Shown: positions 1 to 7,939, numbered from the stretch's first letter. The stretch is DNA of 10,822 bases from Alphaproteobacteria bacterium (GCA_947373775.1 CANBZE010000034.1:1-10822); one strand, 5' to 3'. Numbers and translations are program-made. Notes: a model not told the origin generated them from the sequence alone.

Positions 1-1221
1 GGCAATGTCACCCACCGCGACGCGCCGCTGGTGGCGCGGCTGCGGGCGGCGGGCGCGGTGATCCTGGGCAAGACCAATTTGAGCGAATGGGCGAATTTCC
101 GCTCTTCCTATTCCATCTGGGGTTGGTCCGGGGTGGGCGGGCTGGTGAAAAATCCCTATGTGCTGGACCGCAATCCATGCGGCTCCTCGTCCGGTAGCGG
201 CGCCGCGGCCGCCGCCAGCCTGGCCGCCGCAGCCATCGGTACCGAAACCAACGGCTCGCTGGTCTGTCCCGGCTCGTTCAACGGCATCGTGTCCTTCAAG
301 CCAACCGTGGGTTTGGTGTCGCGCACCCATGTCGTGCCGATCTCCCACAGCCAGGACACGGCCGGGCCGATGGCGCGCAGCGTCGCCGATGCGGCGCTGG
401 TGCTGAACGCGATATCCGGCAGCGATGCGACGGATGCGGTGACCGCAGGCGCCGATACCCACAAGTCGGACTTCGCGGCCCTGTCCGGCGCATCGCTGCG
501 GGGCAAAAGGCTGGGCGTGATCACCGCCGCGCCTGGCGCATTTGCCGCGCAGACCTCGGCATTGCTGGCCCAGGCGCTGGCCGCGTTGAAGGCGCAAGGC
601 GCCAAAATCGTGGAGATCAACGACTTCACTGTGCCGCCGCAAATCGCCGCCGACGAAAAGTTGGTGCTGCAGGTGGAATTCAAAGCTGATCTCAACGCCT
701 ATCTGGCCAGCCTGCCGGCGGGCCGCGTGCGCAGCCTGTCTGACCTGATCGCCTTCAATGCGGCGTCCCCGCGCGAAACCGTCTTGTTCGGCCAGAATAT
801 CATGACCGAGTCCCAGGCGCGGGGTGATCTGGGTGACCCCGAATATGTCCGCGCCCGCGATGAACTCAAAAGCCTGACCACCGGGGCGCTGGACGATTTG
901 TTCACGCGGCTGCGCCTGGATGCCGTGATCTGCCCCACCAACGGCCCGGCCGTGCTGACCGATATCGTGCGCAGTGCCGGTTACGGTAGTCCCGATTCCG
1001 CCAGCCTGCCGGCGGAAGCAGGCTATCCGCACCTGACCGTGCCGATGGGATACGACCACGGCCTGCCGGTGGGACTGTCTTTCATCGGTCCCGCCTGGTC
1101 GGATGCCGCCATCCTGGCGCTGGGCCATGGCTTCGAGCAGGCGACCCATGCGCGCAAACCGCCCGGCTTCCTGCCCTCGCTGGAGAGCAGCGCCAGCAGC
1201 GCCTTTGCGCCGGCGCAGTAA
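1..1221 (+). CDS. Amidase-signature family enzyme, peptide-amidase-like (5' end outside window)
   Basis: The frame is open from base 1 and stops at TAA 1219-1221, giving 406 C-terminal residues; the true start lies upstream. Members hydrolyse carboxamide bonds with a Ser-cisSer-Lys triad. Seen here (window residue numbers): GSSSGSG at 61-67, where Ser62 fits the cis-Ser, and GTETNGS at 80-86, where Ser86 fits the nucleophile. The 24-residue spacing matches the family. The catalytic Lys should lie about 75 residues before Ser62, so just outside the window. The stretches 'NPCGSSSGS', 'GTETNGS', '[10 protein letters not shown]' and '[19 protein letters not shown]' resemble bacterial peptide amidases (C-terminal amide deamidation) more than GatA, and no gatB or gatC is adjacent. 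Substrate and cellular location are unknown because the N-terminus is missing. It converges on the ABC permease gene with one base between the stops. Family is sure; the subgroup is an inference. Confidence 0.93.
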   Translation, partial: GNVTHRDAPLVARLRAAGAVILGKTNLSEWANFRSSYSIWGWSGVGGLVKNPYVLDRNPCGSSSGSGAAAAASLAAAAIGTETNGSLVCPGSFNGIVSFKPTVGLVSRTHVVPISHSQDTAGPMARSVADAALVLNAISGSDATDAVTAGADTHKSDFAALSGASLRGKRLGVITAAPGAFAAQTSALLAQALAALKAQGAKIVEINDFTVPPQIAADEKLVLQVEFKADLNAYLASLPAGRVRSLSDLIAFNAASPRETVLFGQNIMTESQARGDLGDPEYVRARDELKSLTTGALDDLFTRLRLDAVICPTNGPAVLTDIVRSAGYGSPDSASLPAEAGYPHLTVPMGYDHGLPVGLSFIGPAWSDAAILALGHGFEQATHARKPPGFLPSLESSASSAFAPAQ

Positions 1222-1222
1222 G

Positions 1223-2389
1223 CTACTTCGCCCGCAGCGCCTCTGATACCGCCCCACGCGCGGCCTGAAGCGACGGCAATACTCCGCCCAGAACCGCCAG
1301 CGCGATTGCCCATGCCAGTCCGATCGCCACCATCGGCGGTGTCACAGCCAGGAAGAAGACGTCCGAGCCGAAGCCGCTCATCACCCCGTCATACAGTGCC
1401 CAGGACACACCGGCGCCGATCAGTGCGCCTGCGATGGACAGCACCGCCCCTTCCAGCAGCACCGACAAGGCGATGGGAAAGCCGCGATAGCCCAGGGCCC
1501 GCAAGGTGGCGATCTCGCGGCTGCGCGATTCCACGGCGGTGTACATGGAGTTAAAGCAGCCGAACAGTGCGCCGAGCCCCAGGATGGCGGCGACGCCATA
1601 GACCACGGCATGGAAATAGGCGTTGAAACCGGCACTGCCCTTGGCGAGCCAGTCGGACATGCGCATCACGTCCACGGACAAAGATGGGTTGGTGGTCAGG
1701 GCGGCACGGAAACTGGCGAAGGCGGCGGGCGAATCCAGACGCACCAGCACGCTGTTGAAGCTCTTGTGCCGGATGGCCGGCATCAAGGTGCCGGTATCGC
1801 CAATCAGCGCGCCGTCCAGCAGGCCGCCGGTGTTGAAGATGCCCACGATCGGCCATTCCCCATCGGGCAGTATGACCTTGTCGCCCAGTCCCACGCCCGT
1901 GAACTGGCTGTTGGCAACGGCGCCCGCGATCAGTTCATGCTTGCCGGGCTGGAACATGCGGCCGGCCACCAGGTGGAAATCCTGCTGCAGCATTGCGCCC
2001 TTGGCGCCGAAGCTGCGCAGGGTGATGTTGGACTTGATGCCGTTCTTGCGCAGCAGCGCCGGCACATAGGCGATCAGGACGGCATCGGAGATGGACGATC
2101 CGTCCTTTGCCTTTGCGATCCCGGGCGCATTGGCAATGATGCCGGCGGCGCTGCGCGGAATGTTGCTGGCATTTTCGAATATGATGTTTCGCTGCACCAC
2201 AATGGCGTTGTGCGGATCCCCGACCCGCGCCGCGGCCCGGTGCATGCCTTCGATGATGGAGAGCATGGACAGCAGCACGCTGACGACGCAGCCGGTGCCC
2301 ACCACGATCACCAGCGCTTCCCACAGCCGCTGCGGCAGGCTGCGCAACCCGATGCCGGTGACGGCGAATATCTGGCGCAGGATGTTCAT
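1223..2389 (-). CDS. ABC transporter permease, FtsX/MacB type (second of a pair)
   Basis: A 388-residue inner-membrane protein with the FtsX-permease layout: one membrane span near residues 22-45, a large periplasmic domain at about 50-255, then three spans near 259-281, 306-331 and 352-374. The cytoplasmic loop 'ESRSREIATLRALGYRGFPI' (287-306) is the conserved segment that contacts the ATPase in this superfamily. Such permeases work by mechanotransmission in export of lipoproteins, peptides or drugs, or in cell-wall hydrolase control; the substrate cannot be read here. The start ATG (2389-2387) overlaps the upstream permease stop as ATGA, so translation is probably coupled. It is the last gene of the operon; its stop (1225-1223) is one base from the amidase stop. 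No partner ATPase is in the window. Confidence 0.92.
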   Translation of the reverse strand: MNILRQIFAVTGIGLRSLPQRLWEALVIVVGTGCVVSVLLSMLSIIEGMHRAAARVGDPHNAIVVQRNIIFENASNIPRSAAGIIANAPGIAKAKDGSSISDAVLIAYVPALLRKNGIKSNITLRSFGAKGAMLQQDFHLVAGRMFQPGKHELIAGAVANSQFTGVGLGDKVILPDGEWPIVGIFNTGGLLDGALIGDTGTLMPAIRHKSFNSVLVRLDSPAAFASFRAALTTNPSLSVDVMRMSDWLAKGSAGFNAYFHAVVYGVAAILGLGALFGCFNSMYTAVESRSREIATLRALGYRGFPIALSVLLEGAVLSIAGALIGAGVSWALYDGVMSGFGSDVFFLAVTPPMVAIGLAWAIALAVLGGVLPSLQAARGAVSEALRAK

Positions 2390-3576
2390 GTGCGCCCCGA
2401 CAGGGCAGCGGCAATGTCCAGCCGCCGCAGCCGCAGGATGGGCAGCACGGTGCTGGCCAGCGCCACGCCGCAGGCACTAAGCATCGCCCATGCCAGCACT
2501 TCCAGCGAAAAGGTCGGCATGGGAATGGCGAAGTTCGGCGGCAGGATGCCCGGCAGTATCTGTGACAGCAACGCCGCGATGACGACACCGCAAACCGCGC
2601 CGGCCAGGCATGGCAGCGCCGCCTCGGCCATCACCAGCACCGTCACGCCGGTATCGGAAAAGCCCAGGGTCTTGAGGGTGGCGAACTCGGCCAGCCGCTC
2701 GCGCACCGACTTGGCGATGACGCTGGCGGTCAGGAACAATATCATCGCCAGCCCCGCCAGCGCGATCTTGCGGGCAATGGCATTGATGTCCGCGCCGCCA
2801 TAGTTGCTGGCAGCGATGACGTTTTCGGGCGTCGACTGCACGGGATTGCCGGAGTTGGCGAACAGCTTCTCGATTTGCTGCGCGATGGCCGCGGCCTGGG
2901 CCGGATCGGCAACCTGCAGGTCCACTTCGTTCATCTTGCCCTGGTCGGCCAGGGGCAGGGATTTGTCGTAATAATCGTAATTGCCGATGATGTAGCCGCC
3001 GCTGAGCTCCGGCGCATCTTCGCCTATGGTGGCGATCCTGAACTCCCACGCCTTGCCGCCGTCGGCGCGCGGTGTCTCCGAGATCAGCGTAAAGGTGTCG
3101 CCCACCTTCTTGTGGAACTGGGTCGCCAGCTTGCGGCTCATGATGATGGCCCGGCGGTCATGGCGCACCATGTCCCATTGCGCCGGCGTGGGTGGCCAGT
3201 CGGAAAAGATGCGGCCATAGGCGTCGTCCAGCATGATCAATCCGCTGCGGTTCTTGGGGTCCCCGACATAGCCCTGGACATAGGACATGATGGACGCGTC
3301 CTTGACGCCGGGCAGCTTGGCGATCTGGCGCGCCATGGTCACGGGTATGCTGTTTTGATCGAAGCGCGAAATGGTCCAGACGCGGTCGGGATGGGCTTTT
3401 TTCTCTACCAGATCCATGGTGGCGCCGAGCCCGATCATCAGCCCGAACAGGGTGAAGGCCACCGTCACCGACAGGAAGGTGAAGGTGGTGCGGACAGGCT
3501 TGCGCCGTAGCGCGGCCCAGATCAGCGGCAGATATTTCAACACGCCCAAGCCCCCGTTGGCGGAACGATAGGACAT
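2386..3576 (-). CDS. ABC transporter permease, FtsX/MacB type (first of a pair)
   Basis: A 396-residue protein with the same topology as the next gene: a span near 31-53, a periplasmic domain at about 58-265, and spans near 268-290, 312-340 and 358-380. The 'RERLAEFATLKTLGFSDTGV' loop (292-311) is the FtsX coupling region. The chosen start is ATG 3576-3574, 17 nt after the TIGR02186 stop. The frame stays open far upstream, but that part is a shadow of the neighbouring gene: low in hydrophobic pattern and rich in Arg/Pro/Gly. A GTG at 3543-3541 ('VLKYLPLIWAALRRKP') is a plausible alternative because it is preceded by a G-rich stretch and the ATG has no clear Shine-Dalgarno. It probably forms a heterodimer with the following permease, since the stop and start overlap (ATGA). 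Confidence 0.9.
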   Translation of the reverse strand: MSYRSANGGLGVLKYLPLIWAALRRKPVRTTFTFLSVTVAFTLFGLMIGLGATMDLVEKKAHPDRVWTISRFDQNSIPVTMARQIAKLPGVKDASIMSYVQGYVGDPKNRSGLIMLDDAYGRIFSDWPPTPAQWDMVRHDRRAIIMSRKLATQFHKKVGDTFTLISETPRADGGKAWEFRIATIGEDAPELSGGYIIGNYDYYDKSLPLADQGKMNEVDLQVADPAQAAAIAQQIEKLFANSGNPVQSTPENVIAASNYGGADINAIARKIALAGLAMILFLTASVIAKSVRERLAEFATLKTLGFSDTGVTVLVMAEAALPCLAGAVCGVVIAALLSQILPGILPPNFAIPMPTFSLEVLAWAMLSACGVALASTVLPILRLRRLDIAAALSGRT

Positions 3577-3593
3577 TTGCGCAAATGCGCCAA

Positions 3594-4334
3594 TCAGGCC
3601 GGGCGGCGGAACAGCACCGAGGAAATCCAGCCCAGCAGCATGGCCATGAACACGCAGGCCAGCCCATAAAAGAACGGCGCATTGTGCGCCATGTTGAACA
3701 GCCGCCGCTCCAGCCCGGTGGCGTCCACGAACAGGGGCGTGGACTGGGCGCTGATGACCTCGCCGCCGCGGAAAAGATAGACCTCGACATTGTACTGGCC
3801 GCGCGTCACCCCCGCCGGCACCGGCACGCGGGCGCGAAACAGCGTCTCGCTGAGGAAATCGATGCTGCCGGGATTTTCCGCATACAGCCCGCTGCGCTGG
3901 TGATAGCGGATCGCAGCCTGGCGGAAGGGTTCGGGATCGTGATGGCTGCCAATGGCCGAGGGGGTGAGCGATTGCAGTCCAATGCCATAGCGCCGCAAGG
4001 TCTCGGCCGGGGCGATGCGTGCCACCGGCTCGGTGGAGGCGAGATAATAATAGGCGGGCAAGCCTTCGAACTGGGCGGCGTCGCGGTTGACCCATACCCC
4101 CGCCACCCGGTCGCGGCGGCGCACCGTCATGGGCTCATCCGGGCCGCGCACCACCACCACGATGCCCCGCCCCTGCGCGCCTTGCGCCCGCTCGATGGCG
4201 CCGAACACCACGATGTCGGTGCCGGTGTAGTTGGAGGTGATCTGGATCGTGTCCTGGCTGATGCCCGAGACCAGGTCCTCGGCGGAGGCAGGCGCCGCGA
4301 CCAGCAGCAATGCGGCGATAAGAACGCGCTTCAT
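3594..4334 (-). CDS. TIGR02186 / Alph_Pro_TM family membrane-anchored protein
   Basis: A 246-residue protein of unknown function. It has a cleavable-looking Sec signal ('MKRVLIAALLLVAAPASA', probable cleavage after residue 18), a periplasmic domain at about 19-218, and a C-terminal span near 221-242 ending in 'LFRRPA'. This is the TIGR02186/Pfam Alph_Pro_TM pattern, reported from Alphaproteobacteria at about 270 residues. Recognised stretches include 'LVSGISQDTIQITSNYTGTDIVVFGAIE' near the mature N-terminus (split here at 22-41 and 42-49), 'RRRDRVAGVWVNRD' (72-85) and 'RARVPVPAGVTRGQYNVEVYLF' around 167-188. The start ATG (4334-4332) overlaps the TauE stop as ATGA; the frame runs on upstream only as a shadow. 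Adjacency to a TSUP exporter suggests a shared process, possibly as an extracytoplasmic partner, but no activity is established. Family call from memory of its motifs. Confidence 0.88.
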   Translation of the reverse strand: MKRVLIAALLLVAAPASAEDLVSGISQDTIQITSNYTGTDIVVFGAIERAQGAQGRGIVVVVRGPDEPMTVRRRDRVAGVWVNRDAAQFEGLPAYYYLASTEPVARIAPAETLRRYGIGLQSLTPSAIGSHHDPEPFRQAAIRYHQRSGLYAENPGSIDFLSETLFRARVPVPAGVTRGQYNVEVYLFRGGEVISAQSTPLFVDATGLERRLFNMAHNAPFFYGLACVFMAMLLGWISSVLFRRPA

Positions 4335-5248
4335 GGCACGCCCTCGGACAGGGAATAGACATCGGCCGGGCGGGCTACCAGTTGATAAAAAAGTCCCGCG
4401 CCCACCACCAGCACCAGGCAGGCCAACAGCAGGCGCAATTGCTCGCCGCGCAGCTTGGCGCCGGTCCGCACGCCCAATTGCGCGCCCACCACCCCGCCCG
4501 ACACCAGCAGGCCCGCCAGCACGATGTCCACGGCATAGTTGCTGGTGGCCTGCAGGACGGTGGTGATGGCGGTGACGGCGATGATCTGCACCAGCGAGGT
4601 GCCCATCACCACGTTTGTGGGCATGCGCAGGATATAGATCATGGCCGGCACGATGATGAAGCCGCCGCCGATGCCCATGATGGCGCTGAGCGCGCCCACC
4701 ACAAAGCCGATGGCGATGGGCGGGATGACGCTGATGTACAGGCGCGACTGGCGGAAGCGCATCTTGAAGGGCAGGGCCTGGATCCAGCCGCGATTGACCA
4801 GCCGGCGGCTGATGGTGACACCGCTGCGATAGGCCTTCAGGCTGGCCAGGCTCTCGCGCAGCATGATGACGCCGATGCTGCCCAGCATGATCACATAGGT
4901 CAGCGCCACGATCAGGTCCATCTGGCCCTGGCGGCGCATGGCTGAGAACAGCCACACCCCGAACACGGTGCCGGCCACCCCGCCGCCCAGCATCACACCG
5001 GCCATAGTGAAATCGATCGCCCGCTTGCGCCATTGCGCCAGCGCCCCCGACATGGACGAGGCGGTGACATGGGACAAAGTGGTGGCCACCGCGACGGTGG
5101 AAGGGATGCCGGTGAAGACCAGCAGCGGCGTCATCAGGAAGCCGCCGCCCACCCCGAACATGCCCGACAGGAAGCCCACGCCCATTCCCAGCGCGACGAG
5201 GAGCAGCCAATTGACCGACAGCTCAGCGACGGGAAGGTACAGTTCCAT
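4331..5248 (-). CDS. Sulfite exporter TauE/SafE (TSUP) family permease
   Basis: A 305-residue polytopic protein with about eight spans in two related halves. Each half begins with the family signature: 'GFLSGMFGVGGGFLMTPLL' (25-43) and 'GALSAIMGIGGGFIIVPAM' (185-203). A cytoplasmic loop lies between them at about 130-165 ('KAYRSGVTISRRLVNRGWIQ'). TSUP proteins move small sulfur-containing or organic anions (sulfite, sulfoacetate, sulfolactate); the substrate is not predictable here. The start ATG 5248-5246 ('MELYLPVAELSVNW') matches the usual N-terminus of alphaproteobacterial homologs. There is no Shine-Dalgarno upstream, which may indicate a leaderless or near-leaderless mRNA. It is the first gene of the four-gene operon, and its stop overlaps the next start (ATGA). 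Confidence 0.94.
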   Translation of the reverse strand: MELYLPVAELSVNWLLLVALGMGVGFLSGMFGVGGGFLMTPLLVFTGIPSTVAVATTLSHVTASSMSGALAQWRKRAIDFTMAGVMLGGGVAGTVFGVWLFSAMRRQGQMDLIVALTYVIMLGSIGVIMLRESLASLKAYRSGVTISRRLVNRGWIQALPFKMRFRQSRLYISVIPPIAIGFVVGALSAIMGIGGGFIIVPAMIYILRMPTNVVMGTSLVQIIAVTAITTVLQATSNYAVDIVLAGLLVSGGVVGAQLGVRTGAKLRGEQLRLLLACLVLVVGAGLFYQLVARPADVYSLSEGVP

Positions 5249-5339
5249 TGCACCCGAACATGCGCGCGCGCGCGTGGAGGGTCAACGCAAAAAACCTTAC
5301 GGAATCAGGCGAAATCGATACCGGGGATCAGCCCAAAAA
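5249..5339 (-). promoter_or_regulatory. Intergenic region with candidate promoter for the tauE-like operon
   Basis: The 91 bp between the podJ-like stop and the tauE-like start hold one fair sigma-70 candidate on the minus strand: TTGACC at 5285-5280 (5 of 6 matches to the -35 box), a 17-bp spacer, and CATGTT at 5262-5257 (only 3 of 6 matches). Transcription would begin near 5250, two bases from the ATG, which fits the missing Shine-Dalgarno. The spacer is largely alternating CG. I found no convincing terminator for the podJ-like gene here. The promoter is an inference. Confidence 0.35.
5259..5276. repeat. Alternating purine-pyrimidine (CG)n tract
   Basis: Bases 5262-5274 are an uninterrupted 13-nt GC alternation, and strict purine/pyrimidine alternation runs from 5259 to 5276. 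Such tracts can adopt Z-DNA under negative supercoiling and are prone to slippage. It falls between the candidate -35 and -10 boxes of the tauE-like operon. Confidence 0.8.
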
Positions 5340-7841
5340 TCAGCCGAGATCGCCGGGCTCCGGCGGCACGTTGGCGCTGCGATTCAAGGGCGCGGCATGG
5401 AAGGTCGCCGCCGACTTGTTGGCTGCGGCCTTGTCGGTATCGCTGAGCTGGGTCTGCAGCACGCCGATGCGCGCCTTGGATTCGGTGTCGCCCGCGGCGG
5501 CGGCGATGGAATACCACTTGAAAGCGTCCAGCAGGCTTTGCGGCACGCCGTCGCCGCGTTCGTACAGCACCGCCAGGTTGAACTGGGAATCCGACAGGCC
5601 CAGCGCGGCGGCCTTGGCAAACCAGCGTGCCGCTTCGGCCATGTTCTTCTTGCCCGTGGCGCCGCCGGCATAGGACACCGCCAGATTGTGCATCGCCTTG
5701 CGGTTGCCCTGGTTGGCGGCCATCTCGTACCAGTGCGCCGCCTTGGCGGCGTCGGCGGGAATGCCCTGGCCGCGCTCATACAGGGTGCCCAGGCGATACT
5801 GCGCCACGGCCTGGCCCTTTTCGGCGGCCTGGGTGAGGAACTTGACGCCGTCAGGCAGGTTCACGGCCGAGCCATTGGTGCCATCCAGGGCGCGCAGGCC
5901 GATGATGGTGAGGGCTATTGGGTTGCCGGCATTGGCCAGCTGGATCAGGCGATCAGCCGACGGCGCAGCCTTGGCGCCATCCGGCACGCGGTTGACCGGC
6001 GCGTTGCGCACGTCGCGCTGCTGCATGGCGGTGCGCGGCGGATTGTCGGACTCGGCGGGCTCGGAACGCTCGGAGGTGAAATCGTCGGCGTTGCCGCCAG
6101 TATCGCCCGGGTTGGCCTGGGGCGCGACCACAAACTGGGTGTCGTCGCTGCCCGGCGGGGCGGGGACGGTGAAGGTGGGACCATTGGGCTTGGTGGCGGT
6201 CTGCACCGGGGCCTTCGCGCGCTGGCTCAGCACCAGGGCGGCAGCGGCGGCCAGCACCACGATCAGCGCGACGATGGCGGGAATGACATAGCGAGGCTTG
6301 GCTTTTTCGGCGCCTTCAGTGGCCGCTTCCTTGCCCCAGCGGAATCCGCTCAGGCCGGTGCGGCGTTCGGTTTCGGCTTTCTCGGACGCGGCGCGGGCCG
6401 AGCGGCGGGCCTGGGCCAGGAAGTTCTCCGGCTCGGCCTCGGCGCCAATGGCGGCGTCTGGGCCGGTATCGGCAAATACGTCTTCGAAGTCCGGCGCGAA
6501 AGTCTCCACGCCGGTCTCCGGCGGGATGTCGAAGCTGAAGCCGGTCGGGGTGGCGAAGGCGTCGATGGCGGGCGGCGGTTCGTAGGCATGGGCGGCAGGG
6601 GGCGGCTCATACGCGCTGGGCGCGGGCGGCGGCGGTTCGGCCATGGGCGGGGGTTCGAAAGCGCTGTGCGGCTGATAGGCGGACGCGACAGGCGTGCGGG
6701 GCGCTTCATAGGCAGGCGGCTCGATGGGGCGCAGCTTGCTGCGCATCTCGGACACCAGGTCGCTGTGATCTTTCTCCAGCGACTCCAGCCGGTGCGACAG
6801 CGCCTGCATGGTCGCGTCGATCTTCTCGGTCGGATTGAAGTGCGTCAGCCGGTCGGCCATGCCGGTGACCGAACGCTCGATGCCGTCCAGGCGGCGCTCG
6901 AACTCGGCATCGGGCAGGCGCATCTCCAGGCGGGCGATGGAATCTTCCAGCCGGTTGAGGCTTTCCTCATGGGCTGCGCTGCGGCGCTGGTTCTCCACCT
7001 GGTCGGTGGCGCGCTGGTTGGCGTTGGCTTCGATCTTCTCCAGCGCATGGTCCAGGGCATTGGTATTGAACTGGGCGGTCTTCTCGGTGGCGGCCAGGCG
7101 CGCGTCAGTGGCAACAAGGCGCACATCGATCGCCTTCTCGCTGGCGTCGATGCGCTGGTCCAGCGCCTTGTCGGCATCCTCCGCATCCACCCGCGCCTGG
7201 CCGACGCGGCTGGCCAGCTGTTCCAGGTTGCCAGTGATCTGCACGATCTGGCCGGCCGAATTGTTGGCGGTGGCGGTGATCTGGTCGGCCAGCCGCGACA
7301 GGCCCTGATGCAGCGCCTTGACCGCGTCCTTGATGCCGTCATGGGCGGACGAGCGTTCCAGCCGCTCCAGCCGCTCGTTCAGGCTCATCACATTCAGGCC
7401 AAGCTGGTCGAAGGCCTGGGCCTGTTCGCGGGCGGAGATGTTGATTTCCTGCGCGGTGCGGGAGATGACGCGGTTGCTTTCGCCATGGCTGCGTTCGGAA
7501 GAATCCAGGCGGCGGCCAAGGCCCCGCAACTGGTCCTCGATGCGGCGCCAGGCTTCGTTCGATTCGTTTTCGCTGCGCCCGACCCGGGCCATCATCTCTT
7601 CGGTGTCGCGGCGGCTGGCGGACGACGGCGGCAGGCCCCAGCTGTCCAGGGGGGCGCCGGAGGGCGCGCGATTGTCATACGGCATGGTGGGGACGTCCTC
7701 TTCCATGCCCGAAAAACTGCGCAAAATGCGCCGGGTCAGCCATTCGCCGACCGACAGGCCTTCGCGCCGGGCAGCGGCCCGCGCAGCTTCCCGCGCCTCT
7801 GGCGGGATACCGGCAACGTTCCATGGTAGCTCTGCGCGCAT
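5340..7841 (-). CDS. podJ: PodJ-like polar localization factor with Sel1 repeats
   Basis: An 833-residue bitopic scaffold. The N-terminus 'PWNVAGIPPEAREAARAAAR' (6-25) plus 'GLSVGEWL' (28-35) is the conserved opening of Caulobacter PodJ and rhizobial PodJ-like proteins, which organise pole development, division asymmetry and appendage assembly. Next comes a charged helical, coiled-coil region at about 75-370, a proline-rich linker at 372-445 with repeated YEPPP/FEPPP, an acidic stretch at 447-472, one span at about 518-540 ('YVIPAIVALIVVLAAAAALV'), and a periplasmic part with a disordered linker (545-625). Four Sel1-like repeats follow at roughly 640-785 (e.g. 'AQYRLGTLYERGQGIPADAA'). Caulobacter PodJ (about 974 residues) also has a C-terminal peptidoglycan-binding domain; this protein ends 48 residues after the last repeat without one. 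The start ATG 7841-7839 has only a weak AGTGAG upstream. Orthology to podJ is an inference; 'Sel1 repeat protein' is the safe name. Confidence 0.88.
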   Translation of the reverse strand: MRAELPWNVAGIPPEAREAARAAARREGLSVGEWLTRRILRSFSGMEEDVPTMPYDNRAPSGAPLDSWGLPPSSASRRDTEEMMARVGRSENESNEAWRRIEDQLRGLGRRLDSSERSHGESNRVISRTAQEINISAREQAQAFDQLGLNVMSLNERLERLERSSAHDGIKDAVKALHQGLSRLADQITATANNSAGQIVQITGNLEQLASRVGQARVDAEDADKALDQRIDASEKAIDVRLVATDARLAATEKTAQFNTNALDHALEKIEANANQRATDQVENQRRSAAHEESLNRLEDSIARLEMRLPDAEFERRLDGIERSVTGMADRLTHFNPTEKIDATMQALSHRLESLEKDHSDLVSEMRSKLRPIEPPAYEAPRTPVASAYQPHSAFEPPPMAEPPPPAPSAYEPPPAAHAYEPPPAIDAFATPTGFSFDIPPETGVETFAPDFEDVFADTGPDAAIGAEAEPENFLAQARRSARAASEKAETERRTGLSGFRWGKEAATEGAEKAKPRYVIPAIVALIVVLAAAAALVLSQRAKAPVQTATKPNGPTFTVPAPPGSDDTQFVVAPQANPGDTGGNADDFTSERSEPAESDNPPRTAMQQRDVRNAPVNRVPDGAKAAPSADRLIQLANAGNPIALTIIGLRALDGTNGSAVNLPDGVKFLTQAAEKGQAVAQYRLGTLYERGQGIPADAAKAAHWYEMAANQGNRKAMHNLAVSYAGGATGKKNMAEAARWFAKAAALGLSDSQFNLAVLYERGDGVPQSLLDAFKWYSIAAAAGDTESKARIGVLQTQLSDTDKAAANKSAATFHAAPLNRSANVPPEPGDLG
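6570..6650 (-). repeat. Proline-rich YEPPP/FEPPP repeat-coding segment
   Basis: Within the podJ-like gene this segment encodes several copies of an [YF]EPPP unit (protein residues about 395-424), spaced by Ala-rich linkers. It sits between the coiled coil and the membrane span, so it is probably a flexible cytoplasmic linker or a docking site for proline-binding partners. Copy number may vary between strains. Confidence 0.6.
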
Positions 7842-7917
7842 TTCGACTCACTGGCACCGCACACCCGCTACAGAAGGTACCGGCGGCAAGATATAGTGTA
7901 AAGGAATGTTGACCATA

Positions 7918-7930
7918 CGACCGGCGGTCG
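7918..7930. repeat. Perfect 6-bp-arm dyad CGACCG-G-CGGTCG
   Basis: This is a 13-bp perfect palindrome with a single central base, too tight to be an RNA hairpin, so it resembles a DNA-binding dyad. It lies about 75 bp upstream of the podJ-like start, near the expected promoter. The regulator is unknown. Confidence 0.45.
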
Positions 7931-7939
7931 GGGTGGCTA

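Noticed and set aside
1..1221. GatA subunit of the Glu-tRNA(Gln) amidotransferase
   Set aside because: The nucleophile motif GTETNGS and 'NPCGSSSGS' fit peptide-amidase-like members better, and no gatB or gatC is adjacent.
3577..4095. N-terminal extension of the first permease frame up to 4095
   Set aside because: The extra residues are an Arg/Pro/Gly-rich shadow of the TIGR02186 gene; the permease homology begins at or just after the ATG at 3576.
4335..5210. N-terminal extension of the TIGR02186 frame up to 5210, as if a fusion with the exporter
   Set aside because: This part is out of frame with the TSUP gene and is its shadow; the real start gives a clean signal peptide at 4334.
4938..7829. 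963-codon open frame on the plus strand opposite the podJ-like gene
   Set aside because: It is antisense to a gene with clear domains; its translation is low-complexity Gly/Arg/His/Gln with no membrane or domain pattern. Long antisense frames are expected in high-GC coding DNA.
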